DNA of 62,512 nt, from assembly GCA_021784595.1 (NCBI GenBank), contig JAJYHT010000084.1:1-62512 (forward strand). Reading direction: 5' to 3'. The notes under the pieces were generated by a model. The model searched no databases, was not told where the DNA came from, and saw nothing but the letters and a program-made list of their open reading frames with translations. Positions 1 to 8,868 of the stretch are shown here, in pieces. The position numbers were made by a program, and so were the translations under genes. The DNA is from Bacillota bacterium (lineage in GTDB: Bacteria; Bacillota; Sulfobacillia; Sulfobacillales; Sulfobacillaceae). How positions within the stretch are numbered: position 1 is the stretch's first letter; each line of letters begins with the position of its first letter.

Positions 1-783
1 GCCTCCCATAAGCAGTGGCAAGCCATCCCCCAGGAGAGCATTAACGAATCCAGTCTACTTGGGTATGCGGGACTCACATCATCGGGACTCAGCACCATCT
101 TTCGCCTTTATGGACCCCTCAATGGAGCTGCCAGCCAACGCTTTCACTATGCTTTGGACGGCTCACCGAGCGGAGAATGGATTCCCGCGGGGCCACCAAA
201 TTTCGGCCCGGACGCATTAAACGGGTTCACCACGCTCCCTGCCACCACGCTTCAAACGGCAGCCACAACCTATCTTAGTGAAGTCATGGAGAACCACCCG
301 ATAGCGGCATCAAAGCTGGTCGCGCCAGGAGTCAATTCAGAGGCTATCTGGAGTGCTGTAAGATCGCTGACTCATTTTGGGCTCAATGGTAGTATCAATT
401 TGGTGCAATATCAGATGGTCAGCCCCACCGAAGACGTCTTCCCGCTATCTACCACGGAGGGCTCGGGTCCTCAAGAAACGCTGATCACCGATGGTGCCAC
501 GCTATACGGAACTGCTGTCCACGGTGGCTGGTATGTAACCCGAGTGGTTCTAAAACCGATTAGCATCAAATACAAAACCGTGAGTGATGTCCTCAGACTC
601 CTGTTGCATAATTTCACCGTACTAAAGTGGTATCGGAAGCATCCTCAAGAGCTGGCCAGGGTATCTACCGATACTACCGGTTCAACCGATTGGATGGTCA
701 ATATTAGCTCTGCTACGTCAGGACTGGTTGTGCATGTCAACGCGGTCACCGGTCACATTACCACGAGCCCGAGCAGTAACTAA
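1..783 (+). CDS. Unknown protein, C-terminal part (runs off the left edge)
   Basis: The reading frame is open from base 1 and ends with TAA at 781-783, so only the last 260 residues are seen; the true start lies outside the window. A TTG at 154 is an internal possibility but has no convincing ribosome binding site. The visible part has no membrane segment or motif that I recognise. It is rich in Ser, Thr and Gly and ends in a short Ser/Thr tail, which would fit an exported or cell-surface protein, but this is inference. An inverted repeat (CAGCCGA / TCGGCTG, about 845-869) follows the stop and lacks a T tract, so it is only a weak terminator candidate. The next gene is convergent. Confidence 0.6.
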   Translation, partial: ASHKQWQAIPQESINESSLLGYAGLTSSGLSTIFRLYGPLNGAASQRFHYALDGSPSGEWIPAGPPNFGPDALNGFTTLPATTLQTAATTYLSEVMENHPIAASKLVAPGVNSEAIWSAVRSLTHFGLNGSINLVQYQMVSPTEDVFPLSTTEGSGPQETLITDGATLYGTAVHGGWYVTRVVLKPISIKYKTVSDVLRLLLHNFTVLKWYRKHPQELARVSTDTTGSTDWMVNISSATSGLVVHVNAVTGHITTSPSSN

Positions 784-919
784 AGTAACGAGGCCGGTGC
801 TTCCTTTGAGTTGTCATCGTAGTGGTTGTCTAACATGTGAAACGCTCAGCCGAAGATCACAAATCGGCTGGGTCTCGACACACGATCTAATCTTTTTCTT
901 TTAACCAATGATTCGCTAA

Positions 920-1444
920 TTATCCGAGCACGATATCCATCGTTGACCACCCATAAGCCGTTTCACTAACCTCATGTTCGGCCAAAAAAATTCTTCTCTG
1001 GTGCACTACATGCCCTCCCAGTGCTTCGTAAAATCGACGCGCCGGCACATTATCAGAAAAGACCCAGACAAACATGGAATGCAGTCCCTGTGTGTGAAGA
1101 TGCTTGACCACCAACGCAACCAATTGGCGTCCTATGCCTTTGCCGTGGTACGCTGGCACGATATAGATGCCATATAACTCACCGAGGAAGGGGGTTAAAT
1201 CTTCTCTAGCCAATCCTCCCATAGCATACCCCACTACGGAGCCATCATGGTCCGCCACAAAAATTGCCGAGTCCCTCCCTGTTTTACCTAGCATGCGTTC
1301 CAACCGATGTTCCGCCGTCTCATAGGACAGGTCATTCATCAATCGGTCGGGCACGATGCCTTGGTGGGTGGCGCGAAAAGTATCAACGTTAACTCGGGCA
1401 ATGTGCGTCAAATCGTCGGGTTTCATTTCTCGGAACTTTATCAT
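920..1444 (-). CDS. GNAT family N-acetyltransferase
   Basis: This 174-residue protein has the full GNAT layout. An N-terminal half begins FREMKPDDLTHIARVN, the central beta strand reads LYGIYIVPAYHGKGIGRQL with the acetyl-CoA loop R/Q-x-x-G-x-G/A (HGKGIGRQL, about residues 100-108), and the typical end SDNVPARRFYEALGG follows. It would transfer acetyl from acetyl-CoA to an amine; the substrate cannot be told. The ATG at 1444 is preceded by GGGAG at 6 bases, which supports the start. It stands alone between two unrelated neighbours. Family assignment is secure, specificity unknown. Confidence 0.9.
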   Translation of the reverse strand: MIKFREMKPDDLTHIARVNVDTFRATHQGIVPDRLMNDLSYETAEHRLERMLGKTGRDSAIFVADHDGSVVGYAMGGLAREDLTPFLGELYGIYIVPAYHGKGIGRQLVALVVKHLHTQGLHSMFVWVFSDNVPARRFYEALGGHVVHQRRIFLAEHEVSETAYGWSTMDIVLG

Positions 1445-1615
1445 CGGCTACTCCCATCCTTGATTGTTTGGGCGATCCGCCCTTGCCCATTATATGTTGG
1501 TTTTCGCGCAAGCGGTCTGTCCGGATGGATCGGTCTCTTGACTTTATCTGCCCATGAACGGCATTCGCTTGTCGTCCTGACTGCCGCAAAAGTCCCGGCT
1601 AGCAAGACCTATTCC

Positions 1616-1998
1616 TCATCCACGAAACACGGTGGTCTTGTCCACAAAAGAAATAGGGTTGCCGAACGGGTCTAACGCGTAAAACATTCGTTCTCCCCAT
1701 GGCATCGATTCAATGGGACTGGTTACTTTACCACCTGCTTGTTGAATTTTTTCCGACATGGATTCAAGATTTTCTATCGCAAAGTATAAATATTGGTTTT
1801 CATGGAACCGCCACCCATCCCCCTCCGCGTCTTTGTCCGCCACGGGATCGTAACAGGCTAGAATTGTTTCACCGCATTGAAAATAGTGCCTTCCACTAGA
1901 CACTCGCGAACCGGGTTGGCCAAATATGTAAGCATAAAATGTGCTGGCCAATTCGATATCGGAAACAGGAAGAATGATTCGGAAAAAATTGCTGACAT
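1616..1998 (-). pseudogene. VOC (glyoxalase-like) protein broken by a frameshift in a 6-base homopolymer
   Basis: The downstream frame (1951 to 1616) encodes most of a VOC-fold protein, ending with DPFGNPISFVDK, a standard C-terminal VOC motif. The natural start, an ATG at 1998 with GGAGG five bases upstream, is in a different frame. Joining the two at the run of six T on the coding strand (1983-1988 as A on the given strand) gives MSAIFFRIILPVSDIELAS, the normal beginning of this family. One more T would restore a protein of about 127 residues. It is therefore a fresh single-base deletion, a sequencing error in a homopolymer, or slippage at the run. VOC proteins bind a metal and act in glyoxalase, dioxygenase or resistance reactions; the substrate is unknown. 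Confidence 0.75.
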
Positions 1999-2111
1999 AA
2001 GAGCCTCCATCGCATATTTAGTAGGTTCGGATATATTGGTCCGAGCTCTTTTTGAACATCCAATCAAGATCTTGATATCGAGAATTTCAAGTGGCCCGTC
2101 GGCAACCATCC

Positions 2112-2672
2112 CTATATCAAATCCCCAATACGGGCTACAGTACAAAATTCTCCATCAAGAGCTGCCAGTTCGACATCATGCATGACACGGGCTGGGATCA
2201 CTTGGCCGTCCCGCCTGGCATCGAAGGTCGCCATAGCGTCTTCCACCGCATAGACCTCATAGCCTAAATTGCCAGCCATTCGTATGGTTGTGCTGCAACA
2301 ATGGACTGTCGTCAAACCCACTGCCACAACGGTCTTAATGCTTCGTTGGTCAAGCCAATCCTTGAGGTCGGTACCAATGAACGCGCTATTGACATGTTTG
2401 ATGATATGGTGCTCTTCTGGTTGAGGAAGCACCATACGTCTTAATGCAAATCCGGGTTTATCCGGAGCCAAGAGAGAATGAGGATTTAACGAATGATGCT
2501 GAACTATCACCACAGGCCTGCCCTTCTCCCGCCAATGGGTTAGCAGCCGCTCGATCACCACTTCGGCATGCGGATTGTTGCGAGGACCCCAAGCGGGATC
2601 ATCCCAGGCCATTTGAACATCAATCACAATCAAGGCCGTGTTTTCTGACAGCTGCAGTGCCACGTTTACCAC
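2112..2672 (-). CDS. Isochorismatase-family cysteine hydrolase
   Basis: The protein has the cysteine hydrolase triad of the isochorismatase/nicotinamidase superfamily: Asp18 in IVIDVQ, Lys92 in HIIKHVNSAF, and Cys125 in TTVHCCSTTIRMAG. Its length of 186 residues is normal. The family hydrolyses amides or enol ethers (isochorismate, nicotinamide, carbamates); the sequence does not decide which. The GTG at 2672 lies almost on top of AGGAAAGG, so the in-frame GTG three codons later (2663), about 9 bases from the same site, may be the real start. It is 79 bases downstream of the oppositely reading region that follows the epimerase, with no obvious operon. Confidence 0.85.
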   Translation of the reverse strand: MVNVALQLSENTALIVIDVQMAWDDPAWGPRNNPHAEVVIERLLTHWREKGRPVVIVQHHSLNPHSLLAPDKPGFALRRMVLPQPEEHHIIKHVNSAFIGTDLKDWLDQRSIKTVVAVGLTTVHCCSTTIRMAGNLGYEVYAVEDAMATFDARRDGQVIPARVMHDVELAALDGEFCTVARIGDLI

Positions 2673-2751
2673 CCTTTCCTTTCACATACTATCATCAGGA
2701 GAAGAGTTTAGTAGATTCAGCCCCCTAGGTCCAATACCACTAGCCATCCAA

Positions 2752-3768
2752 TTAGTTATCGTGATATGAAAAGCGCAGCTCTTGGTTACGATGGGCATAC
2801 CAGGCGGGGATCTCCGTTCGATAATATTCGCTGACCCACTGGCCTGTGGTTTTCATCCAAGTGATCATCGGGGTCCATGTCATGCCGAGTTCACGGGATG
2901 TTCGCTCGGTTGACAACGCTAAACGATATGGCAGAGGCTGGCGATATGTTCCCTGGTCTGCAAACAATGACTTATTTAACACACTCGACGGCGCATAACG
3001 AATGTCTAGACGAACTTCTAAAATAGAAGCCATCATAAGCAAATATTCCTCGATACTCCACAATTCAGGCTGAATCGCATGATAGGCCCGAATGCCCGGT
3101 TGATTCACGCATGCAGCGCCAATGAGGACTTTCGCCACATCCCCACTATAAGATACCTGACAAGGTCCCAGCAGCCAACGATGCTCGGCCGCAATCCAGA
3201 TCGGCCCCTTATCCTGGACTCTTAGCCAGAACCATGCAAACCGTCCATCGTCCGTATGGGGTCCCATTATTTGCAACCCCGGCCGAATAATGGAGATGCC
3301 CAGATCTTGTCTGATCTGCGCGAAATCCACCAAATAAGTTTCGAGTGCGCGTTTGCCCTGCACATACTGGGCATGCAATCCGACTTCATGGGGAGTGGGT
3401 GTGGCATGTTGCGAGAACCATTCCTCAGACATGATTTCTAGGGTCCCCATTGTCACCGCGGGCAGTCCGGGGTAGACAAAAGCAGTGGAGATTGCTACAT
3501 ACTGGCCGATCTGGCCCTCCAACACCTGCAACACCGTTTGGGCGTCTTCGGGGGTATATGCGACATTGTCTATCACCGCGTCAAAGGTTCCCGGCACATC
3601 TTTGGTCGTCAATCTGTGCCTATCGCAGACCACATGATGAACATCTCTTAAATAACAAGGACGTCGATTGCCTCGCGACAGCACGGTGACTGTATGTCCT
3701 TGCTGAAGCAGCTGCGGCACCAATTGATGACCAATCATTCCTGTTCCTCCGATGACCAATACGCGCAT
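2752..3768 (-). CDS. NAD-dependent epimerase/dehydratase family protein
   Basis: The N-terminus MRVLVIGGTGMIGHQL is a Rossmann dinucleotide-binding loop (GGTGxxG) of the atypical or extended SDR family. The rest (about 338 residues) contains a Ser/Thr-rich stretch and a Tyr (AISTAFVYPG) where the catalytic region lies, but I see no clean YxxxK, so it may be an SDR-like binding or RNA-associated member rather than a classical epimerase. The ATG at 3768 is chosen because GGAGGG sits seven bases upstream; the frame is open another 49 codons but that part has no ribosome binding site. It is related in style to the second epimerase at 18273-19274. Confidence 0.8.
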   Translation of the reverse strand: MRVLVIGGTGMIGHQLVPQLLQQGHTVTVLSRGNRRPCYLRDVHHVVCDRHRLTTKDVPGTFDAVIDNVAYTPEDAQTVLQVLEGQIGQYVAISTAFVYPGLPAVTMGTLEIMSEEWFSQHATPTPHEVGLHAQYVQGKRALETYLVDFAQIRQDLGISIIRPGLQIMGPHTDDGRFAWFWLRVQDKGPIWIAAEHRWLLGPCQVSYSGDVAKVLIGAACVNQPGIRAYHAIQPELWSIEEYLLMMASILEVRLDIRYAPSSVLNKSLFADQGTYRQPLPYRLALSTERTSRELGMTWTPMITWMKTTGQWVSEYYRTEIPAWYAHRNQELRFSYHDN

Positions 3769-3939
3769 TCTCATTCCCTCCAGCTGGAAGAATTTTGGGT
3801 AGATGACGTAATAGAGGTTTTTGGCCGCTCGATGCATCTCGGGCAGGGCTTCATACTGCGCACGGGCGAGTCCATGAATTTGATTGCTTTTTGTGAGATA
3901 CACGAGCGACATCACTTTCCTATATGATTATGTAGGAAT

Positions 3940-4016
3940 GCTAGGAGTTTCTCAAACACAAAAAGTCGCCTAACGGCGAGCGCCCCATATCTCCACCGGC
4001 TAAAGCTAGGAGTTTT
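3940..4016. repeat. Short direct repeat and hairpin, possible IS200/IS605-type right-end relic
   Basis: GCTAGGAGTTT occurs twice, at 3940-3950 and 4005-4015. Between them are a small hairpin (CGCC taac GGCG) and the string ATCTCCACCGGCTAAAGC, which with the second repeat can fold as CTCC / GGAG around GCTaaAGC. This resembles the right-end hairpins of IS200/IS605-type elements, and the end of the tnpB element at about 15280-15295 (TGGGAGAGTTCATAAC) is similar. The stretch lies just upstream of kynU, so it could equally be a regulatory repeat for that operon. Low confidence in either reading. Confidence 0.3.
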
Positions 4017-4048
4017 ATGACGCGCTTGACAACCACGGAGGTTAGAAC

Positions 4049-5329
4049 ATGCCGATGTTTGATGCATCGAAGAGATGGGCCCAACATCTGGACCAAAGCG
4101 ATACCTTAGCAAAATTTCGCGAGGAATTCTATCTTGATGGCCGTAGGATTTACCTTGATGGCAACTCCTTGGGCCTATTGTCGAAACGAGCTCACGATTC
4201 ATTGCTCGACCTTGTCCACAGTTGGCGTCAACTCGGTATTGATGGCTGGAGCGAGGGCAACCATCCCTGGTTCTACCTCTCCGAACAACTCGGAGACATG
4301 ATGGCGCCTTTAGTGGGGGCCGATTCCGGGGAGGTCATTGCCACAGGTTCCACTACCATTAACCTTCATCAACTTGTCTCCACCTTCTACCAACCTAGCG
4401 GTCATCGAAACAAAATTCTTGCCGATCAGCTGACATTTCCGTCAGATATCTATGCCTTAAAGAGCCAACTCCAACAGCACGGATTCGATCCGGATCAAAA
4501 ATTGATTAGGGTGCCTAGTCAAGATGGGTGGACTCTACGAGAAACAGATCTGATTGATGCCATGAATGATGATGTCGCGTTGGTCATCCTGCCGTCTGTA
4601 TTGTATAAAAGCGGACAACTGTTGAATTTGGAGGCTTTGACTCATGCTGCCCATGAACGCAACATTTTGATTGGCTTCGACCTAGCGCATTCGGTAGGTG
4701 TTGTGCCCCATCATCTGACTGATTGGGGTGTCGACTTTGCGTTCTGGTGCACTTACAAATATTTGAATGGAGGCCCGGGTAGTGTAGGCGGGCTATATGT
4801 CCACAAGAAACACTGGGGTGCTGCACCCGGTTTAGCAGGCTGGTTTAGTTCGAAGAAAAGTGTCCAGTTTGACATGGACCACACTTTGGTGGCGGCTGAC
4901 ACAGCCGCAGCCTATCAAATTGGAACCCCCCACATTTTAAGTGCGGCCCCATTGCTCGGTTCTTTGAGCTTGTTTGCCGAGGCCGGCATTCATGAAGTCC
5001 GCAACAAATCGCTGCGGATAACCCGCTATCTGATGGATCTTGTGAACCATCAGCTACCGAACATGGGTTTTTCATTGGCCAACCCCCAGCAGGACCAACG
5101 TCGAGGAGGTCACGTGGCATTGGTTCACGACGAAGCGACCCGTATATGCAAAGCCCTCAAAGCGCATCAGGTAATCCCGGACTTTCGTCCACCCAACGTG
5201 ATTCGTCTTGCCCCGATTGCACTTTACACATCCTTTAGCGACGTGTGGAACGCCGTAGAACGCTTGAAAATCATTATGGAAAATCACGAATATGAACAGT
5301 TTACCCAACAACGGGAGGTCGTATCATGA
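4049..5329 (+). CDS. kynU: Kynureninase
   Basis: This PLP enzyme cleaves kynurenine to anthranilate and alanine (3-hydroxykynurenine to 3-hydroxyanthranilate) in tryptophan breakdown. The N-terminal motif [18 protein letters not shown], the substrate loop around [13 protein letters not shown], and the PLP lysine (Lys237) in [10 protein letters not shown] are all present, and 426 residues is the usual length. The ATG at 4049 follows GGAGG about 8 bases away; a second ATG two codons later is also possible. The stop overlaps the start of kynB by four bases (ATGA), so the two are translationally coupled. Tryptophan/indoleamine dioxygenase (kynA) is not in the window, so the pair is an incomplete pathway here. 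Confidence 0.95.
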   Translation: MPMFDASKRWAQHLDQSDTLAKFREEFYLDGRRIYLDGNSLGLLSKRAHDSLLDLVHSWRQLGIDGWSEGNHPWFYLSEQLGDMMAPLVGADSGEVIATGSTTINLHQLVSTFYQPSGHRNKILADQLTFPSDIYALKSQLQQHGFDPDQKLIRVPSQDGWTLRETDLIDAMNDDVALVILPSVLYKSGQLLNLEALTHAAHERNILIGFDLAHSVGVVPHHLTDWGVDFAFWCTYKYLNGGPGSVGGLYVHKKHWGAAPGLAGWFSSKKSVQFDMDHTLVAADTAAAYQIGTPHILSAAPLLGSLSLFAEAGIHEVRNKSLRITRYLMDLVNHQLPNMGFSLANPQQDQRRGGHVALVHDEATRICKALKAHQVIPDFRPPNVIRLAPIALYTSFSDVWNAVERLKIIMENHEYEQFTQQREVVS

Positions 5330-5955
5330 AACACTGGATCGACGTGTCGCAAAGAATCGACGGTGGAACTCCCGTATGGCCAGGAGACACTCCCTTCACC
5401 TTTAGTTTAACCTGGACAACGTTGCAAAGCGGGTCCGTCAACGTAGGCCAAGTGACGATGAGTACTCACACGGGTACTCACGTGGACGCCCCCTTTCATT
5501 TCAACGACATGGGGGCACGAACCATTGAACTGGATCTTGACTTATATATTGGTCTGGCCCGTGTCATATTTTTGCCTCAAGTGAACTGCATCAGCCCTGA
5601 TGTTCTTGATGCGTTCGACCTTTCGGGGGCTGCCCGACTGCTGATCCGTACCGGAGCATGGACCGATATCCGGGTCTTCCCCCATGCCATTCCATCCGTG
5701 GATCCCTTACTTGCTCCGTTTTTAGCGGAAAAGGGCATCGTCTTGCTCGGAGTGGACCTCCCGTCGGTCGATGCACTAGATAACAAAGAACTCCCTGCCC
5801 ATCATGCGCTGGCGAATCACGGAATTCAGATCTTAGAAGGGCTGGTTCTTCAGGATGTTTTGCCAGGCCTTTATGACCTGATAGCGCTTCCGCTACCGTT
5901 GGCCGATGGGGATGGCAGTCCAGTGCGAGCCGTTTTACGCCCAAGGTCGATCTAA
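5326..5955 (+). CDS. kynB: Arylformamidase (kynurenine formamidase), cyclase family
   Basis: This metal-dependent hydrolase converts N-formylkynurenine to kynurenine, the step before kynureninase. The cyclase-family metal motif [12 protein letters not shown] (His48, His52, Asp54) is intact, as are the N-terminal [16 protein letters not shown] and the late motif GVDLPSVD with [11 protein letters not shown]. Length (209) is normal for bacterial KynB. The start overlaps the kynU stop by four bases. Its place after kynU fixes the function better than sequence alone, because other cyclase-family members look alike. Confidence 0.93.
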   Translation: MKHWIDVSQRIDGGTPVWPGDTPFTFSLTWTTLQSGSVNVGQVTMSTHTGTHVDAPFHFNDMGARTIELDLDLYIGLARVIFLPQVNCISPDVLDAFDLSGAARLLIRTGAWTDIRVFPHAIPSVDPLLAPFLAEKGIVLLGVDLPSVDALDNKELPAHHALANHGIQILEGLVLQDVLPGLYDLIALPLPLADGDGSPVRAVLRPRSI

Positions 5956-6051
5956 AATCCAGGAGCACTTAATCATCCGCAAGGACGGCTCCCCATGAGG
6001 CCAGAGATTCCTCATCCGAACCATGCCCCACAGACAAATGGTTCAAAAAAC

Positions 6052-6530
6052 CTATACCTTCACACTCTCACGCCCGCTTGCCCGGGAGTTGACAACACCA
6101 TCCGCTGCCTTATGCTCTGGCAGGTTGTCTTTCTCGAACGACCCGCTCTGAATTGGGCCGGTAGGCGAGCGGCCCAAGGAGGATGGCAATTGCCGTCCTC
6201 TCGCAGGTTGGTTTGAGGCAGCCTGTTGCCAAGCCGTCCCGAGGACCGTAGCCCGGGTGGTGGATTCGACGACATGTCCGCCAGCACTCTCAGCCTTGCT
6301 GGCGAGGAGGCTCAAAAACAACTTCGGCGCCCTAACCCCGATGGGACGGCCAAACCGCTGGTGAAGCCCAGGCACCAACTCTTTCCCAGACCGCCCTCCC
6401 TAGTCGTTCAAGTCCATGCAGGCCTTGGTATAGCGCTTGATGCTGAAGATGGGAACCGCTCGCAAAACCTGTTGCACCATGGAGATCAAGCCCTATACCG
6501 CAGAAAGTCAATAAGACTGATCGCCATCGC
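6052..6530 (-). pseudogene. Decayed IS1341/IS605-type tnpB
   Basis: Broken frames on the minus strand read like the end of a TnpB-like transposase accessory protein. One segment resembles GIKRYTKAWM..RFGRPIGVRAPKLF, the next is LFLSLLASKAESAGGHVVES followed by TRAT, and the frame ends in the tail RESVKV typical of this group. Zinc-finger cysteines and the last RuvC aspartate are missing or out of frame, so it cannot be active. Below the stop (about 5985-6015) there is a GAGGAATCTCTGG-type hairpin as seen at right ends of these elements. The whole 5956-6550 stretch holds nothing else that I can recognise. Confidence 0.65.
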
Positions 6531-6550
6531 AATTGGGTGCTCTAGGGAAC

Positions 6551-7207
6551 CTACCAAAGAATCGCTGCCAGATCTTCAATATGATTCACCAGATATGTAG
6601 GGTGAGCTTGAATCAATTCGTCCACCGTCCCATATCCATAAGAGACCGCGATGGAGTCGATTCCATTTTGGCGGGCTCCTACCACATCGTGCTTGCGGTC
6701 TCCGATCATGATAAACGAGGCCTTGGGATATTGCGGGTATTTTTGTCCAATGTGCGCGATAATTTCAGCTTTGGACGACCGTGTCCCATCCAGGTGGCTT
6801 CCTACCACACAGGAAAAATAGCTGGCGATGTTAAAATACTCCAATATTTTCTGGCTATATATCGTCGGCTTGGATGTCGCCAACACTACTGCTTTCCCAC
6901 GATCGGTCAGCTTTTGCAATAACTCCACCACCCCAGAATACAAGGTGTTTTCATAAATCCCGACACGGCTAAAGTATTCTCGATAGAAACCGATGGCGCG
7001 CCCAGCCATTTCTGAATCCATGTGGTAAAACTGTTCAAAACTCTCTTGAAGTGGCGGCCCAATAAAGGCCGTTAAGCTATCGCGGTCGGGCTCGTTTATC
7101 CCCATCTTTGCCAATGCGTATTGAACAGATTTTGTTATGCCGACTTTTGGATCAGAGATTGTACCGTCCAGGTCGAACAATATTATCGAGTACTGTTGCA
7201 CAGCCAC
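6551..7207 (-). CDS. HAD-family phosphatase (phosphoglycolate phosphatase / PpaX-like)
   Basis: All four HAD motifs are visible in 218 residues: I, ILFDLDGTISDP; II, VLATSKP; III, a lysine in SSKAEII; and IV, FIMIGDRKHDVVGA. The cap insertion after motif I is of the C1 type, as in phosphoglycolate phosphatases and PpaX-type pyrophosphatases. It is a cytosolic phosphomonoesterase; the substrate is not decidable. The GTG at 7207 has GAGGAG just upstream. It is divergent from nothing nearby and ends about 20 bases beyond the dead tnpB. Confidence 0.85.
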   Translation of the reverse strand: MAVQQYSIILFDLDGTISDPKVGITKSVQYALAKMGINEPDRDSLTAFIGPPLQESFEQFYHMDSEMAGRAIGFYREYFSRVGIYENTLYSGVVELLQKLTDRGKAVVLATSKPTIYSQKILEYFNIASYFSCVVGSHLDGTRSSKAEIIAHIGQKYPQYPKASFIMIGDRKHDVVGARQNGIDSIAVSYGYGTVDELIQAHPTYLVNHIEDLAAILW

Positions 7208-7289
7208 ACGCTCCTCTTCAATTGCCAGGACCTTTAGTAGGGGCCAAAGTAAAAAAACAAACCCGTGTCATCGCTTCCAGCCCCTTACA

Positions 7290-7784
7290 CTAGGGCAAAT
7301 GCAACAACAAGCTCACTAGCCAATGTCCACCGTACGCGATCAAAAATACGGACACTACTAGTCCGAGGAAAGTGGCAAAAAACGTTGTCATGGGCCTCCA
7401 CCCCGCGACACTGCCGATCGCAATGCACAAGTAAGCCCCCAGAAATGGAGACAATAAGGTCAGTGCTCCCACGCCATATCGCCTATACTTGCGAGACCAA
7501 CGTTCAGCACGCTGGACTTTTTTTCTGGCCCACCCCCACCGCGAGATAATCTGACGCACCGTGAACATCAGGATTGGAATGGGAATAAGGTTGCCAAGAA
7601 TACTGATAACCGCACCCATAAGGGGATGAAACCCCAAGGCAATGCTGGCGGCAGCCCCAGGTTGCGCTTCCAACACGATGGACGTGCCGATCAGGGACAG
7701 CGTGGACCATAGTTTAGCCTGCTGCAATCCCAAATAAAGGGCAGATAAAAAGAAAATCACCGCACTGGCTATGGCATACAGCAA
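7290..7784 (-). CDS. Putative small multidrug export family membrane protein
   Basis: This 164-residue protein has four or five hydrophobic segments and the family hallmark near the middle, PGAAASIALGFHPLMGAVISILGNLIP (glycine-rich loop then GN), followed by a basic loop of about 30 residues (RKKVQRAERWSRKYRRYG) and LLSPFLGAYLCIAIGSVAG. This matches the family named small multidrug exporter, whose transport function is poorly established. A TTG at 7784 is taken as start; GGAGG lies about 20 bases upstream, so the exact start is uncertain. Confidence 0.7.
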   Translation of the reverse strand: MLYAIASAVIFFLSALYLGLQQAKLWSTLSLIGTSIVLEAQPGAAASIALGFHPLMGAVISILGNLIPIPILMFTVRQIISRWGWARKKVQRAERWSRKYRRYGVGALTLLSPFLGAYLCIAIGSVAGWRPMTTFFATFLGLVVSVFLIAYGGHWLVSLLLHLP

Positions 7785-8447
7785 CCCCCGCCAAAAAGTT
7801 ACTGGTGCCTCCGCTGTTTTCCCCAGTCACGATCCCCCCAGTGCCACTGCATCATATGTCAGGGATTAGACCTCTCGACGTCCATGTGGACTGAACGATT
7901 CCAGGACCTTTCCACCGATCATCTCAGCAATACAATATTTTCCGCAGTGAATTGAATCGAATGGCCCTCAAGTTGCTTGGACGCCTTGGCCCGTGCGCAT
8001 ACAATGATCGCTCGCATACCGCATCGTTAACCTTCGAACAGCGCCGACACCAAAAAATCGCAATAAGTGGAGTAAAACTCCAGATCCATCAGGCCATTCT
8101 GCCGTCAGGAGAATAGTTCAGCATGCGCTTGCCCCACAAGTTGGAATGGCCGACGGTACCAAAGCCGTGCCAGTCGAGGAGCGTTTATCCAAACACCTCG
8201 GCTAGAATAGAAACCCAATTACGCAAATCGTATCTCAAAATGCTCGACTTGATAGACTTTTAGTGCATGTAACACGAGACGTTGCGGGTTGTTGGAAAGC
8301 ACGGTTAATTGGTGTGGGAGACAAGCTCGCTTTGTCCGACGCCTGTCCCATCTGAAGAGACACCTTTTCTCCAACTGACGCCTGGGGTTTCTTCCGTTCA
8401 TGACTCGCTCGGCCTAACAACGTCATGCGAACATCATGCCGCCCAGC
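7785..8447. other. 663-base stretch without a convincing gene
   Basis: Short open frames occur on the minus strand (for example about 8219-8426), but they lack ribosome binding sites and family motifs and are interrupted by stops. Fragments such as WHGFGTVGHSNLWGKRML on the minus strand near 8110-8170 look protein-like and suggest a decayed gene, which I cannot name. No hairpin, repeat or promoter of note was seen. Confidence 0.4.
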
Positions 8448-8678
8448 CTAGACAAACAAGGTGATTTGGCCACCACCGTGTGGATTTGCCCACAATTGAA
8501 CGACTGGGTACTGAGTCCCCGGTTCCTCGGTAAATTCCACGCACAACGCTTTTTGGGAAAAGGATGTGAGAATTTGCGCGATCTCCTGGTCAGATAGGTC
8601 ATTCATTTCAATACTGCGCCCCATGCCGGGTAACGCAATGGCGTTGAATAGCCTTTTGGAAACGTTCACCACATGCAT
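8448..8678 (-). CDS. Small protein of unknown function
   Basis: This 76-residue protein starts at an ATG with AAGGAG at good spacing (8678). It has no membrane segment; the middle contains an acidic helix-like part (LSDQEIAQILTSFSQKA) followed by a beta-like C-terminus ending GGGQITLFV. I do not recognise a family. It is 190 bases downstream of the ABC exporter operon on the same strand, so it may be co-transcribed, but the gap is long. Confidence 0.6.
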   Translation of the reverse strand: MHVVNVSKRLFNAIALPGMGRSIEMNDLSDQEIAQILTSFSQKALCVEFTEEPGTQYPVVQLWANPHGGGQITLFV

Positions 8679-8868
8679 AATGTTGCTCCTTCGCGATATT
8701 GGGCCGATACCCGTCCCGCGGCTTGAACCAACATAAGAACCGGTTACGTTACGACTCTTGTTCCATTTTACTCTACCTAAATGCCCAGCAGGAATGTCTT
8801 GCCCGTTTTCATCCCCGCCCCTACCCTAATTCCTGCGTAATGCTGACCCAGAAAGAAGGGCGACTGCT

